A DNA stretch of 64,000 bases from Thiofaba sp039822285 (GTDB lineage: Bacteria > Pseudomonadota > Gammaproteobacteria > Halothiobacillales > Halothiobacillaceae), in assembly GCF_039822285.1 (NCBI RefSeq), contig NZ_JBAJEY010000005.1:124001-188000 (forward strand), given 5' to 3'. Positions 1-11,155 of this stretch are shown here, one piece after another. A program made the position numbers and the translations under genes. The notes below the pieces were generated by a model. That model worked only from the letters and a program-made list of their open reading frames with translations. It was not told the DNA's origin and ran no database searches. Position 1 is the first letter of the stretch. Each line of letters starts with the position of its first letter.

Positions 1-6
1 TATTCA

Positions 7-1155
7 TCAGGCGACCCTCCTCGGTGAAGTGGTTGCGGCAGCGAGCACCTCGAGCCACATGGACTCGAGCTGGCGTACGATGCCGGCCCAGCTTTGCTGT
101 TCGGCGCGCTCACGCGCGGCCTGCCCCAGACGTGCCGCCAGCCCGTCATCCTCAACGAGGCGGACGGCCTGGTGCAGGAAGGCCTCTTCGTCGCCGACAG
201 GGGCCACCAGGCCGCAGCGGCCATCGTCGATCAGCAGGCGGGCCGCTGCGTAATCAAAGGCCAGCACGGCGAGGCCGGAGGCCATGGCCTCAAGCAGGAC
301 GTTGCCGAAGGTCTCGGACAGGCTCGGGAAGACGAACAGGTCGGCGCTGGCGTAATGGGCCGCCAGCGCCTCGCCGACCTGGGCACCCGCGAAGTGGATG
401 TCGGGGTGGGACTGGCGCAGGCTGGCCGCGAGCGGACCATCCCCTACCATCACCGCGCGCAGCTCGGGGCACCGCTCGCGCATGGCCTGGATGGCGCGCA
501 CGAACAGGTCCAGGTTCTTCTCCGCCGCCAGCCGCCCGACATACAGCGCCACCGGGGTGTCCGGCCCGGCACCCCAGCGCTCGCGCAGCGCGGGGTCGCG
601 CCGGGCGGGGTGGAACAGCTCGGCGTCGACCCCGCGCCCCAGCACCCGCAGCCGTTCGAAGCCCTCCGCCGCACATTGCTCGCACTGGTCCTCGGTCGGG
701 ATCAGGGTGAAGGCGGTGGCGTTGTGGAAATGGCGCAGGTAGGCCAGCACCGGGCCGCTCAGCCAGGGCAGGCCGTAATGGCGGGCATAGACATGGAAAT
801 GGGTGTGCAGGCTGGACGTGACAGGGATGCCGAGGGCGCGTGCCGTGCGCAGCGCGGAGTAGCCGAGCGGGCCCTCGGTGTCGATGTGCACCACATCCGG
901 GCGCAGGCAGGTCCACCGGGCACGCAGGCGGTGACCGGCAGGCAGACCGAACTGCATGGCGGAATAGCCGGGCACCGGCACGCCGCGGACGCGCAACTCT
1001 CCCTCCTCAAGCGGCGAGGATGGCCCCCTGGGCTCGGGACGCACAAGGTCCACGCGATGGCCCAGCCCACGCAGCTCGCGCACCATGGCCACGAGCGTGC
1101 GGGCGACACCGTTCAGTTCGGGGGCATAGGTTTCGGTGACCAGCGCGATGCGCAT
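7..1155 (-). CDS. Glycosyltransferase family 4 (MgtA/PimB-like)
   Basis: A 382-residue cytoplasmic GT-B enzyme that probably moves a hexose from a nucleotide sugar to a lipid or glycan. The N-terminus (MRIALVTETYAPELNGVART) is the acceptor-domain start typical of the GDP-mannose-dependent mannosyltransferase-like family. The C-terminal half has the donor-site signature LFVFPSLSETFGNVLLEAMA, with the E-x7-E pattern. I chose the ATG at 1155 because AAGGG lies 8 nt upstream; a GTG at 1164 adds three residues. It is last in a leftward run after the GGDEF-EAL gene, 93 bp away. The family is confident, the donor and acceptor are not. Confidence 0.85.
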   Translation of the reverse strand: MRIALVTETYAPELNGVARTLVAMVRELRGLGHRVDLVRPEPRGPSSPLEEGELRVRGVPVPGYSAMQFGLPAGHRLRARWTCLRPDVVHIDTEGPLGYSALRTARALGIPVTSSLHTHFHVYARHYGLPWLSGPVLAYLRHFHNATAFTLIPTEDQCEQCAAEGFERLRVLGRGVDAELFHPARRDPALRERWGAGPDTPVALYVGRLAAEKNLDLFVRAIQAMRERCPELRAVMVGDGPLAASLRQSHPDIHFAGAQVGEALAAHYASADLFVFPSLSETFGNVLLEAMASGLAVLAFDYAAARLLIDDGRCGLVAPVGDEEAFLHQAVRLVEDDGLAARLGQAARERAEQQSWAGIVRQLESMWLEVLAAATTSPRRVA

Positions 1156-1248
1156 CGTGCACACCCTTGGGCAGCAACAGGTGCGTCCAAGGATGCGATG
1201 CGCAGATGAAGGGTTGGTGACGGTGAGCCGGGCCTCAGCCGGGGCGGG

Positions 1249-3767
<2,519 letters not shown>

Positions 3768-3771
<4 letters not shown>

Positions 3772-4997
3772 GGGCGCGCCCCGCCAGGCCGAGCGAGGAC
3801 GACTTGCCCCTGCGCCACCGTCACCTCGACCGGCGTCAGGGCCTCGCCCCGGCAGGGGCCGGCGATGCAGCGGCCGTCCTCGATCTCGAACAGCGCGCCA
3901 TGCACCGCGCACAGGATGTAGCGCTGATCGGCGTCGAGGAACGCATCCGGCTGCCAGTTGAGTTCCGCGCCAATGTGCGGGCAGCTGTTGAGGTAGCCCT
4001 TCACCGCGCTGCCTTGGCGGACGATGAAGATCGGGCGCATGGCGCCGTCGATCTCGACCTCGAAACCGCGACTGCCCGGATCAGGCAGGCTGGCGAGGGG
4101 GCAGAGGCGCTCGCCCGCAGCCATGGCTGCCGGCTCGAACAGGCCGTCGAGCCCCACCTGCCCCACCTTGCGCCCAGCCAGGCGGCAGGCGTCCTCCACG
4201 GCCTGCCCGAGGGCGCGGCCGGAAAGCATGGCGTGGATCAGCCCCGCGTTGAAGGTATCGCCCGCGCCAAGGGTATCGACCACATCAGGCGGCGGGAAGG
4301 CCGGGCTGTGCAGCACCGCATCGCCCTGCATCGCCCAGGCCCCCTGGTCGCCCCAGGGCAGGATCAGGATGGCACGCGGCGCCCAGGCACGCGCCTCGGC
4401 CAGGAACTCTTGCGGCTGCTCGAAGCCGCGGCCGCGGGCGAAGGCGCGCGAGAAGATGATGATGTCGGGGTAGGCCCACAACTGCTCCAGCCCCTCGCGC
4501 TCCTTCTCCACCTCGAGCGAGATCGGCTGATCACGCACCATGCTGCGCGCATAGGCGAGCATGGCCGCGAGTTCGTCACAGTTACGCGCCTCGAAGTGCA
4601 GCCAGTCGAACGTCTCCACGGGAATCTCCATGAAGTCGTCCATGCCAAACTCAGGCAGGTCACGGTGGTGGATGATGGTGCGCGAGCCGTTGCGCCGGTT
4701 GAGGGCGATGTACGAGGTGGGCGCGGCACCGCCCGCCATCCGCCGGGCATGCTCCAGGCCGATGCCGCGCGCCGTAAGCTCCGCCGTGATGCGCTGCCCC
4801 CCCATGTCGCCCGCCAGCACCCCGGCAAGGTGGCACTGATGCCCGGCCTGGGCAAGGATGCCAAGGGTGTTGGCGGTATTCCCACCCAGACGCACGGCCT
4901 GTTCCAGGGCGCGCACCTCGCTGTCCTCGGCGGGATAGCCATCCACCGTGTTGATGATGTCGAGGGTGGCGATGCCGGTGCCAAGGATGCGTGCCAT
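3768..4997 (-). CDS. Ketohexokinase-like PfkB kinase fused to a Rieske [2Fe-2S] domain
   Basis: A 409-residue two-domain protein. Residues 1-300 resemble ketohexokinase within the PfkB/ribokinase family: LDIINTVDGYPAEDSEVRAL near the N-terminus, SLEVEKEREGLEQL near 160, and the catalytic DTLGAGDTFNAG at 241-252, where Asp247 is the expected base. Residues about 311-404 form a Rieske-type ferredoxin domain with CPH (C339, H341) and CAVH (C363, H366), the four ligands of a 2Fe-2S cluster. It is coupled by ATGA to the GGDEF-EAL gene. The substrate is probably fructose or a related ketose (inference). The kinase-Rieske fusion is unusual; both domains look intact. Confidence 0.9.
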
Positions 4998-5033
4998 GCT
5001 TTCCGCAAGATGTCTCGGTGAGAGACTCGGAAA

Positions 5034-5543
5034 TTAGCCGCGAAAGGCGTGGATGTCCACGCTCCACTGATCCGCCCCGGCGTTCAGCACCAGACAGGAG
5101 GGGGCGCCGTAGGTGCGGATGCGCCCTGCTGCACCGGGGTTGAGCACCCAAGGCTGTGCCTCCTGGTCGATAACCAGCCGATGAGTGTGGCCATAGACCA
5201 CGGCCCGGGCATAAGGATGGCGCTCGCGCAGACGCGCATGGCGCTGGGCGGCAGGCAGGACGCGATGGCCATGCTCGACCACGAGGATGCCGCCGGGCAG
5301 GTCGATCTCAACCTGCTCCGGCAGCTCACGCAACCAGCCCTCCGAGCCGCGCGGCCACTGCAAGGGGGTGTCGTTGTTACCGCGCACCGCAATCACCCGC
5401 CCACTCTTGGGCTGCAGCGCGGCCAGCACACGCGGCGTACCGATATCTCCCGCATGCACGACCAGATCGCAGCCGGCCACGATCTCGGCAATGCGCTCAT
5501 CGAGCGTGCCGTGGGTATCCGCCACCAGCGCCACCCGGATCAT
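5034..5543 (-). CDS. YfcE/MJ0936-type metallophosphodiesterase
   Basis: A 169-residue calcineurin-like phosphoesterase. The metal-site motifs appear in order: ADTHG near residue 8, HAGDIG, VRGNND and YGHTH near 110. Family members hydrolyse phosphodiesters in a two-metal site; the natural substrate is usually unknown. The ATG at 5543 overlaps the stop of the small upstream membrane gene (ATGA). An in-frame extension to 5708 exists, but its translation is low-complexity and does not belong to the family. The gene ends 36 bp before the kinase-Rieske start, so the two may share a transcript. Confidence 0.88.
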   Translation of the reverse strand: MIRVALVADTHGTLDERIAEIVAGCDLVVHAGDIGTPRVLAALQPKSGRVIAVRGNNDTPLQWPRGSEGWLRELPEQVEIDLPGGILVVEHGHRVLPAAQRHARLRERHPYARAVVYGHTHRLVIDQEAQPWVLNPGAAGRIRTYGAPSCLVLNAGADQWSVDIHAFRG

Positions 5544-5767
5544 CCCCGCCTCCTGCGCGCAAGCCCCGCCAGTGCCAGGAGCACAAGCACCACCAGCGCC
5601 GCCCGCACCCCGGCCCCGAGGCTCTCGCCACCAACCCAGCGCACCATCCACGCCTCGGACAGGAAAGCCTTGAGCAGACCGGCAAGCAACAGGCCCAGCA
5701 GCAGCCACGGCGCGGCATCGAGGGCCAGGCCCAGCGTGGCGCTGATGAAGGCGAGGAGCGGCTCCAT
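5540..5767 (-). CDS. 75-residue membrane protein, permease N-terminus-like
   Basis: A short hydrophobic protein with two predicted membrane spans (about 5-35 and 52-70) ending in RRRRG. The segment APWLLLGLLLAGLLKAFL resembles the first helices of the YraQ/ArsP-type permease family (about 300 residues or more), so this is either a stand-alone small membrane protein or a truncated remnant. Its stop overlaps the phosphodiesterase start (ATGA), which suggests it is still translated and may serve to couple translation. AAAGG lies almost directly against the ATG, an unusually short ribosome-site spacing. The permease link is from remembered family sequence and is tentative. Confidence 0.55.
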   Translation of the reverse strand: MEPLLAFISATLGLALDAAPWLLLGLLLAGLLKAFLSEAWMVRWVGGESLGAGVRAALVVLVLLALAGLARRRRG

Positions 5768-5770
5768 CCT

Positions 5771-6376
5771 TTAGCGCACCGTCCAGGACTGGCCGAAGCA
5801 GCCGGCGAAGAAGGCGTCGCCCAATGGGCGGCGGCTGCGTGGGGCGACCTCATCCTCGTAACGGCGGCCCTCCAGCTGCTCCGCCCGCCCCGGGTAGCCG
5901 ACGGCGATCATGGCCATCGGCTGATAGCGCTCCGGCACGTTGAAGGTGGCATGCACGGCCTGCACGTCGAAGCCGCCCATCTGGTGGGCGATGAGCCCCT
6001 GGTGCACCGCTTCGAGGCACAGGTTCTCGCTCGCCGCCCCCGTGTCGTAGGCGCCCCAGCGGTTGGGCTTGTCGTTGCGGGTGAACAGGGTATCGGCGAG
6101 GGCGACCAGCAGCACCGGCACGTCCTTGCACCAGGCCTGGTTGCCCGGATCCAGCACGCCGAACGCCCGCTGCCAGGCCACCTCGTCCCGCCCCCGGTCG
6201 CAGACGATGTAGCGCCAGGGCTCGTCCCCCCAGCAGGAGGGCGCCCAGCGCGCCGCTTCGAACAGGGCAGCCAGCTTCTCGGGCTCCACCGGGCGCAGCG
6301 GATCGAAGGCGCGAGGGCTCCAGCGCGCGGCGATTTCCGGAAGGACAGGCACGGATGTTTCGGCCAACTTATTCAT
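5771..6376 (-). CDS. Nitroreductase-family FMN oxidoreductase
   Basis: A 201-residue NfnB/YdjA-type flavoprotein that would use NAD(P)H and FMN to reduce nitro compounds, quinones or similar acceptors. Typical features are the N-terminal RWSPRAFDP (FMN phosphate contact), AARWAPSCWGDEPWRYIV, the central GAASENLCLEAVHQGL and C-terminal AVGYPGRAEQL. I chose the ATG at 6376, since upstream in-frame codons translate to Cys/Arg-rich non-coding-like sequence. The start overlaps the end of the DUF2238 gene by 8 bp, so the two are probably cotranscribed. The true substrate is not predictable. Confidence 0.9.
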   Translation of the reverse strand: MNKLAETSVPVLPEIAARWSPRAFDPLRPVEPEKLAALFEAARWAPSCWGDEPWRYIVCDRGRDEVAWQRAFGVLDPGNQAWCKDVPVLLVALADTLFTRNDKPNRWGAYDTGAASENLCLEAVHQGLIAHQMGGFDVQAVHATFNVPERYQPMAMIAVGYPGRAEQLEGRRYEDEVAPRSRRPLGDAFFAGCFGQSWTVR

Positions 6377-7001
6377 GAGGCCCCCTTTCAAATTCACGAA
6401 TCTGACGCCGGTGGATGCCGCCGAACACCACTTGGGCCAGCACGGCCCCGAGCAGCGCCAGCAGCATATCCCACTGCGTATCCCAGATATCCCCCTGCAT
6501 GGCGAGGAAGTGTTCAGCCTCCGCACCGTAGGCCATCGCCGCGGACCACTCCATTAATTCATAGAAGGCGCTGAAGGCGAGTGCCACGCTCGCGGCGAGG
6601 AAGAACGACCAGCCGTTCTCCTTCACCACCTGCAGACGAATGAACAACTCACGTGCCAGCAGGGCCGGGGTGATCCCTTGGAGCACGTGACCGAGGCGGT
6701 CGTAGGGATTGCGGGAAAGATCGAAAACATCCTGCAGCCACAACCCCAGCGGAGTCAGCGCGTAGGTGTAATGCGCACCGACCAGGAGAAAGACCATGTG
6801 CAGGGCGATGATGCGGTTGAGCAACGGGCTGAGCGGGAAGGCGCGCACGGTGAAGAGCATCAGCGGCAGGCCGATCACGACCGGCAGCGCCTCAAGCCAC
6901 CAGGTCAGGCGATCCGCGGGCTCGACCCAGGACCAGGCCATCACCCCGAGCACCAGGACCAGCAGGGCGACCAGCTCCCTTCTTGAAGTCATCGACGACA
7001 T
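6369..7001 (-). CDS. DUF2238 (YjdF-like) inner-membrane protein
   Basis: A 210-residue polytopic membrane protein of the DUF2238/YjdF family, with about six hydrophobic segments. The hallmark stretch NPYDRLGHVLQGITPALLARE is followed by FYELMEW and QGDIWDTQWDM, all conserved in the family. Function is unknown. ATG at 7001 or at 6992 could be used; AAAAGG lies 9 nt before the latter. A much longer in-frame extension runs antisense to rlmJ and is rejected. Its start is only 30 bp from the divergent rlmJ start. Confidence 0.85.
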   Translation of the reverse strand: MSSMTSRRELVALLVLVLGVMAWSWVEPADRLTWWLEALPVVIGLPLMLFTVRAFPLSPLLNRIIALHMVFLLVGAHYTYALTPLGLWLQDVFDLSRNPYDRLGHVLQGITPALLARELFIRLQVVKENGWSFFLAASVALAFSAFYELMEWSAAMAYGAEAEHFLAMQGDIWDTQWDMLLALLGAVLAQVVFGGIHRRQIREFERGPHE

Positions 7002-7031
7002 CCTTTTGTAACTTTCCTTTAGCATAGCGGC

Positions 7032-7874
7032 ATGAACTACCGTCACGCCTTCCATGCCGGCAATTTCGCCGATGTCCACAAACACGTCACCCTGCTGGCC
7101 CTGATCGAGGCCCTGCAGCGTAAGGACACCCCTTGCGTGTTGCTCGAGACCCACGCCGGGGCCGGGATGTATGACCTTTGGGGCGGCGAGGCCCGTCGTA
7201 CCGGCGAGTGGGGCGAGGGCATCGGTCGCATCTTCGCCGAAACCAAGGCGCCCGCCGTGGTGCGCGCCTACCTGCAACAGGTGCGCACGCTCAACCCCGA
7301 TGGCAGGCTGCGCCTCTACCCCGGCTCGCCCGCGCTGGCAGCCGCCACCCTCCGGCCGCAGGATCGGCTGGTGCTGTGCGAACTCGAACCTTCCACCCAC
7401 ACCGCCCTGCGTGAGGCGCTGAAGGGGCGCAAGGGCATCGCCATCCACCCGCGCGACGGCTGGGAGGCGCTCAAGGCCCTGCTGCCCCCGCGCGAGGCCA
7501 AGCGCGGGCTGGTGCTGATCGACCCGCCGTTCGAGGCGGCCAACGAACTGACGCGGATGGCGGAGGCGCTGATCGCCGCCCATCAGCGCTGGCCGCAGGG
7601 CGTGCTGGCGGCCTGGTACCCGATCAAGGACCGTCCGCCGCTCGATCGTTTTTTGCGCAAGCTGCGCGCCGCCGGCCTGCCCGAGCTTTGGGTGAGCGAG
7701 CTGTGCATCCACCCGCCGCTCACGGGCACCAGGCTCAACGGCAGCGGCATGGTGATCGTCAACACGCCGTGGAAGCTCGAGGAGGCCCTGGGTGAGGCCA
7801 CCGCCTGGCTGCACGACCACCTCGCCCAGACCCCGGATGCGCCCTGGCGGGTGGAGCGGCTTAACCCCGCCTGA
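7032..7874 (+). CDS. rlmJ: 23S rRNA (adenine-2030-N6)-methyltransferase RlmJ
   Basis: A 280-residue SAM-dependent methyltransferase that modifies A2030 of 23S rRNA. MNYRHAFHAGNFADVHKH is the family N-terminus, ETHAGAGMYDL is the SAM-binding segment, and LVLIDPPFE is the catalytic DPPF motif of N6-adenine methylases. Its length matches the E. coli enzyme. It is transcribed divergently from the DUF2238 gene with a 30-bp gap and no evident Shine-Dalgarno, so initiation signals must be compressed or leaderless-like. It is followed by repeat-rich DNA before glnE. Confidence 0.97.
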   Translation: MNYRHAFHAGNFADVHKHVTLLALIEALQRKDTPCVLLETHAGAGMYDLWGGEARRTGEWGEGIGRIFAETKAPAVVRAYLQQVRTLNPDGRLRLYPGSPALAAATLRPQDRLVLCELEPSTHTALREALKGRKGIAIHPRDGWEALKALLPPREAKRGLVLIDPPFEAANELTRMAEALIAAHQRWPQGVLAAWYPIKDRPPLDRFLRKLRAAGLPELWVSELCIHPPLTGTRLNGSGMVIVNTPWKLEEALGEATAWLHDHLAQTPDAPWRVERLNPA

Positions 7875-7890
7875 TGCCCATCACCCGGAT

Positions 7891-7976
7891 ATCGCCGCGG
7901 CACGCGGCTCCCACAGGCTGGATGCCCCCCATTCTCCCCTCCCCCTTGAGGGGGAGGGGGGAGAGGGTGAAACCCA
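7891..7976. repeat. GTGGGAG-type REP plus C/G-rich palindrome
   Basis: Most of the rlmJ-glnE gap. 7891-7914 is a REP-like palindrome reading GTGGGAGCCGCGTGCCGCGG on the minus strand, repeated at 12735-12756. 7934-7976 is a CTCCCC...GGGGAG palindrome followed by GAGAGGGTGAAACCCA, a 16-bp tail found again at 12670-12685 and, inverted, near 62373. No gene is seen here. Confidence 0.8.
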
Positions 7977-8079
7977 CGACGCGAGGATTCGGGCTCATGC
8001 GCTGACCCAGCCAAGCCCCCTTGGAGCCCACCCCCAAGCGGAGTAGCCTGAAATCATCACCCGCCTCTGGAGGAGTTTC

Positions 8080-10941
8080 ATGCCCCCCCTACCCCCCGCC
8101 CTGCGCGAAGAAGTTCAGCGTGCCCTCGAACACCTGCACGAGGACGACCGCAGCGCCCTCGAGGCCCACGCGCAGGCCGCCGAGGCCCTCCCGCGCGTGC
8201 TGGCCGCGAGCCCGTTCGTGGCCGAGTCCCTCGCCCGCCAGCCAGGGCTGTTGCAGGACCTGCTCGAGCAAGGCGATCTGTTCGCCCCCTATGCCGACAC
8301 GGCCCTCCCGGAACGGCTGCGCGCCGGACTGGAAGAGGTCGGGGACGAGACGGATCTGTTGCGTGTCCTGCGCCGGTTCCGCCGCCGCGAGATGGTGCGC
8401 ATCGCCTGGCGCGACCTGGCCGGCTGGGCGGAAACGAGCGAGACCCTGCGCGAGCTGACCTGGCTGGCCGAGACCTGCGTTGCGGGCGCGCTCGACTGGT
8501 GGGATGCGGAGCTTTCGCGCCGCCACGGCACCCCGCGCGATGCACAGGGGCAGGCGTTCGGCCTCGTCGTGCTCGGCATGGGCAAGCTTGGCGGGCATGA
8601 GCTCAACTTCTCCTCCGACATCGACCTGATCTTCGCCTTCGAGGAAGACGGCGAGACCGACGGCCCGAAGCCTTTGGAGAACAGCGAATACTTCACCCGC
8701 CTGGGCCAGCGCCTGATCCGCGCCATCAACCAGCTCACCGAGGATGGCTTCGTGTTCCGCGTGGACATGCGTCTGCGCCCCTGGGGCGATGAGGGCCCGC
8801 TGGTCATGACCTTCGACCAGATGGAAACCTACTACACCCTGCACGGGCGGGAGTGGGAACGCTACGCCATGATCAAGGCCCGTCCCATCGCGGGCGATCT
8901 TGCGGCCGGCGAGCGGCTGATGCGCCAGCTCCACCCCTTCGTCTACCGCCGCTACCTCGACTACGGCGCCTTCGGCCAGCTGCGCGAGATGAAGGCGATG
9001 ATCGAGCGCGAGATGGCGAAGAAGGGCATGGTGGACAACGTCAAGCTCGGTCCCGGCGGCATCCGCGAGGTGGAGTTCATCGGCCAGGTGTTCCAGCTTT
9101 TGCGCGGCGGACGGGAAAAGCCGCTGCAGCAGCGCGGTATCCTGCCCATCCTGCGCGTGCTGGGTGAAGATGAGATCCTGAGCGCGGAGGAGGTCGAGCA
9201 GCTCATCCACGGCTACGACGTGCTGCGCCGGGTGGAGAACCGCCTGCAGGCCGCGCGTGACCAGCAGACCCAGCTCCTGCCCGAAGAAGCGCACGAACGC
9301 CTGCGCCTGGCCTTCGCCATGGGCTATGCGAGCTGGGATGAGTTCATCGCCGCCTTCAACCACGTCCGCGCCCAGGTGCACCGCATCTTCCGCCGCGTGT
9401 TCCGCGTGCTGGAGGCCGACCAGGGCGAGGAGCGCAACCTGCTGGCCGAGGTGTGCAGTGGCCTCGTGACCGGCGAGGCGGCCACGGCGGCCTTGTGCGC
9501 CGAGGGGTTCGCCACGGCCGACGCCCCGCGTGTGAACGAGCTCTTGCACACCTTCCTGAGCGAGCGTCTCCTGCGCACCCTCAGCGACACCGCGCGCGAG
9601 CGCCTGTTTGGGCTCCTGCCGCGGCTGCTCGCACGCCTGGCCAACGAACCGCGCGCGGTCGAGATCCTGCCGCGGGTCTTCGAACTCCTGACCCGCATCG
9701 GCGGGCGCAGCGTCTACCTCGCCCTGCTGCTGGAAAACCCACCCGCGCTCGACCAGCTGGTCCGCCTCACCGCCGCCAGTCCCTGGATCGCCGAGCAGCT
9801 CACCCGCCACCCCATCCTGCTCGATGAGCTCCTGGATGCGCGCAGCCTGTACGCCCCGCCGGGACCGGCGGAGTTGCGCGAGGAGCTTTCCGCCATGCTC
9901 GCCAACGTGCCCGAGGGCGACATGGAACGGCAGATGGACGAGCTGCGCCGCTTCAAGCAGATCAACGTCCTGCGCGTGGCCGCGGCGGACATCATGGACG
10001 TGCTGCCGGTGATGAAGGTCAGCGACCATCTCACCTGGATCGCCGAGGCCCTGCTCGACGAAGTCCACCGCGAGGCCAAGGCCGAGTTCGTCGCCCGCCA
10101 CGGCACCCCACGCTGCCAGCTCGACGGCCTCACCCACACGCCGGGATTGGCCGTGATCGGCTACGGCAAGCTCGGCGGGATCGAGCTCGGCTACGGCTCC
10201 GACCTCGACCTCGTGTTCCTGCACGACTCCATGGGCGAGCAGCAGGAAACCGACGGCGAGCGGCCGCTGGACAACGCCCAGTTCTTCGCCCGCCTCACCC
10301 AGAAGATGATCCTGCGCCTGACCACCCAGACGCCGGGGGGCCTCCTCTATGAGGTGGACACCCGCCTAAGGCCCGACGGTGCCGCAGGGCTTTTGGTCTC
10401 CAGCCTCACCGCCTTCGAAGACTACCAGCGCGAGCATGCCTGGACCTGGGAGCACCAGGCGCTGTGCCGTGCGCGCTGGGTGGCGGGCGAGGCGCGCCTC
10501 AAGGGCGCCTTCGAGGCGGTGCGCGAGGCCATCCTTCGCCTGCCGCGCGACACCGAGAAGCTCCGCCGCGAGGTGGTGGAGATGCGCGAGAAGATGCGCG
10601 CCGAGCTCGACCAGAAAGACCCGGCGAAATTCCATCTCAAGACCGGCCCGGGCGGGCTGACCGACATCGAATTCATCGTCCAGTACCACCTGCTGGCCCA
10701 TGCCCATGCGCACCCGCAGATCGTGCGCTTCAGCGACAACATCCGCCAGCTCGAGGACCTGGCCGCCGCCGGCCTCCTCACCGCAGAGGAGAGCACAAGC
10801 CTTGCCGAGATCTACCGCCGCCTGCGCGACCGCGGCCACCGCCTGGTGCTGGAAGGGCGCAAGACCCTTGTGGACGCCAGCGAGTTTGCCGAGGAGCGCG
10901 CCTATGTGCGCGAGGTGTGGGCGAGGCGGATGCTGGCCTGA
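8080..10941 (+). CDS. glnE: Bifunctional glutamine synthetase adenylyltransferase/adenylyl-removing enzyme
   Basis: A 953-residue protein that adenylylates and deadenylylates glutamine synthetase in response to PII, so controlling nitrogen assimilation. Two nucleotidyltransferase domains are visible: the N-terminal one (removing activity) with GMGKLGGHELNFSSDIDLIF near 165-185, and the C-terminal one (adenylylating) with GYGKLGGIELGYGSDLDLVF near 690. Length matches the E. coli enzyme (about 946). Start is supported by GGAG about 8 nt upstream. It lies alone between repeat-rich gaps and in front of ilvE. Confidence 0.98.
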   Translation: MPPLPPALREEVQRALEHLHEDDRSALEAHAQAAEALPRVLAASPFVAESLARQPGLLQDLLEQGDLFAPYADTALPERLRAGLEEVGDETDLLRVLRRFRRREMVRIAWRDLAGWAETSETLRELTWLAETCVAGALDWWDAELSRRHGTPRDAQGQAFGLVVLGMGKLGGHELNFSSDIDLIFAFEEDGETDGPKPLENSEYFTRLGQRLIRAINQLTEDGFVFRVDMRLRPWGDEGPLVMTFDQMETYYTLHGREWERYAMIKARPIAGDLAAGERLMRQLHPFVYRRYLDYGAFGQLREMKAMIEREMAKKGMVDNVKLGPGGIREVEFIGQVFQLLRGGREKPLQQRGILPILRVLGEDEILSAEEVEQLIHGYDVLRRVENRLQAARDQQTQLLPEEAHERLRLAFAMGYASWDEFIAAFNHVRAQVHRIFRRVFRVLEADQGEERNLLAEVCSGLVTGEAATAALCAEGFATADAPRVNELLHTFLSERLLRTLSDTARERLFGLLPRLLARLANEPRAVEILPRVFELLTRIGGRSVYLALLLENPPALDQLVRLTAASPWIAEQLTRHPILLDELLDARSLYAPPGPAELREELSAMLANVPEGDMERQMDELRRFKQINVLRVAAADIMDVLPVMKVSDHLTWIAEALLDEVHREAKAEFVARHGTPRCQLDGLTHTPGLAVIGYGKLGGIELGYGSDLDLVFLHDSMGEQQETDGERPLDNAQFFARLTQKMILRLTTQTPGGLLYEVDTRLRPDGAAGLLVSSLTAFEDYQREHAWTWEHQALCRARWVAGEARLKGAFEAVREAILRLPRDTEKLRREVVEMREKMRAELDQKDPAKFHLKTGPGGLTDIEFIVQYHLLAHAHAHPQIVRFSDNIRQLEDLAAAGLLTAEESTSLAEIYRRLRDRGHRLVLEGRKTLVDASEFAEERAYVREVWARRMLA

Positions 10942-10980
10942 CCACCCACCGCACCGCGTCGCAATTGCACACCGGGGACG

Positions 10981-11041
10981 ATCGGCCCGCGGGCGGGCCT
11001 CCTACCAGATAGCCCGTAGGAGCGACGCCCTCGTCGCGACC
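10981..11041. repeat. Inverted pair of GTAG-headed REP elements
   Basis: Two REP palindromes head to head. 10981-11005 reads GTAGGAGGCCCGCCCGCGGG on the minus strand, and 11016-11041 reads GTAGGAGCGACGCCCTCGTC on the plus strand. Paired inverted REPs of this kind are typical of RAYT-mobilised elements in gammaproteobacteria; no RAYT gene is in the window. Confidence 0.85.
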
Positions 11042-11155
11042 AGGCGCCAGGGTATCGGTCCGGGAGGCTGCCCACGGCAGCCCACCTTCAGCCCTCCCCC
11101 CATCCGTGCCATAATCCTGCGATCTTCTCGCAGCGCATTCTTCAGGAGTTTTTCG

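Noticed and set aside
10700..11155. 152-codon N-terminal extension of ilvE
   Set aside because: It overlaps the end of glnE and a REP pair, and the translation is Arg/Ser/Ala-rich; the ATG at 11156 has AGGAG and gives a normal enzyme length.
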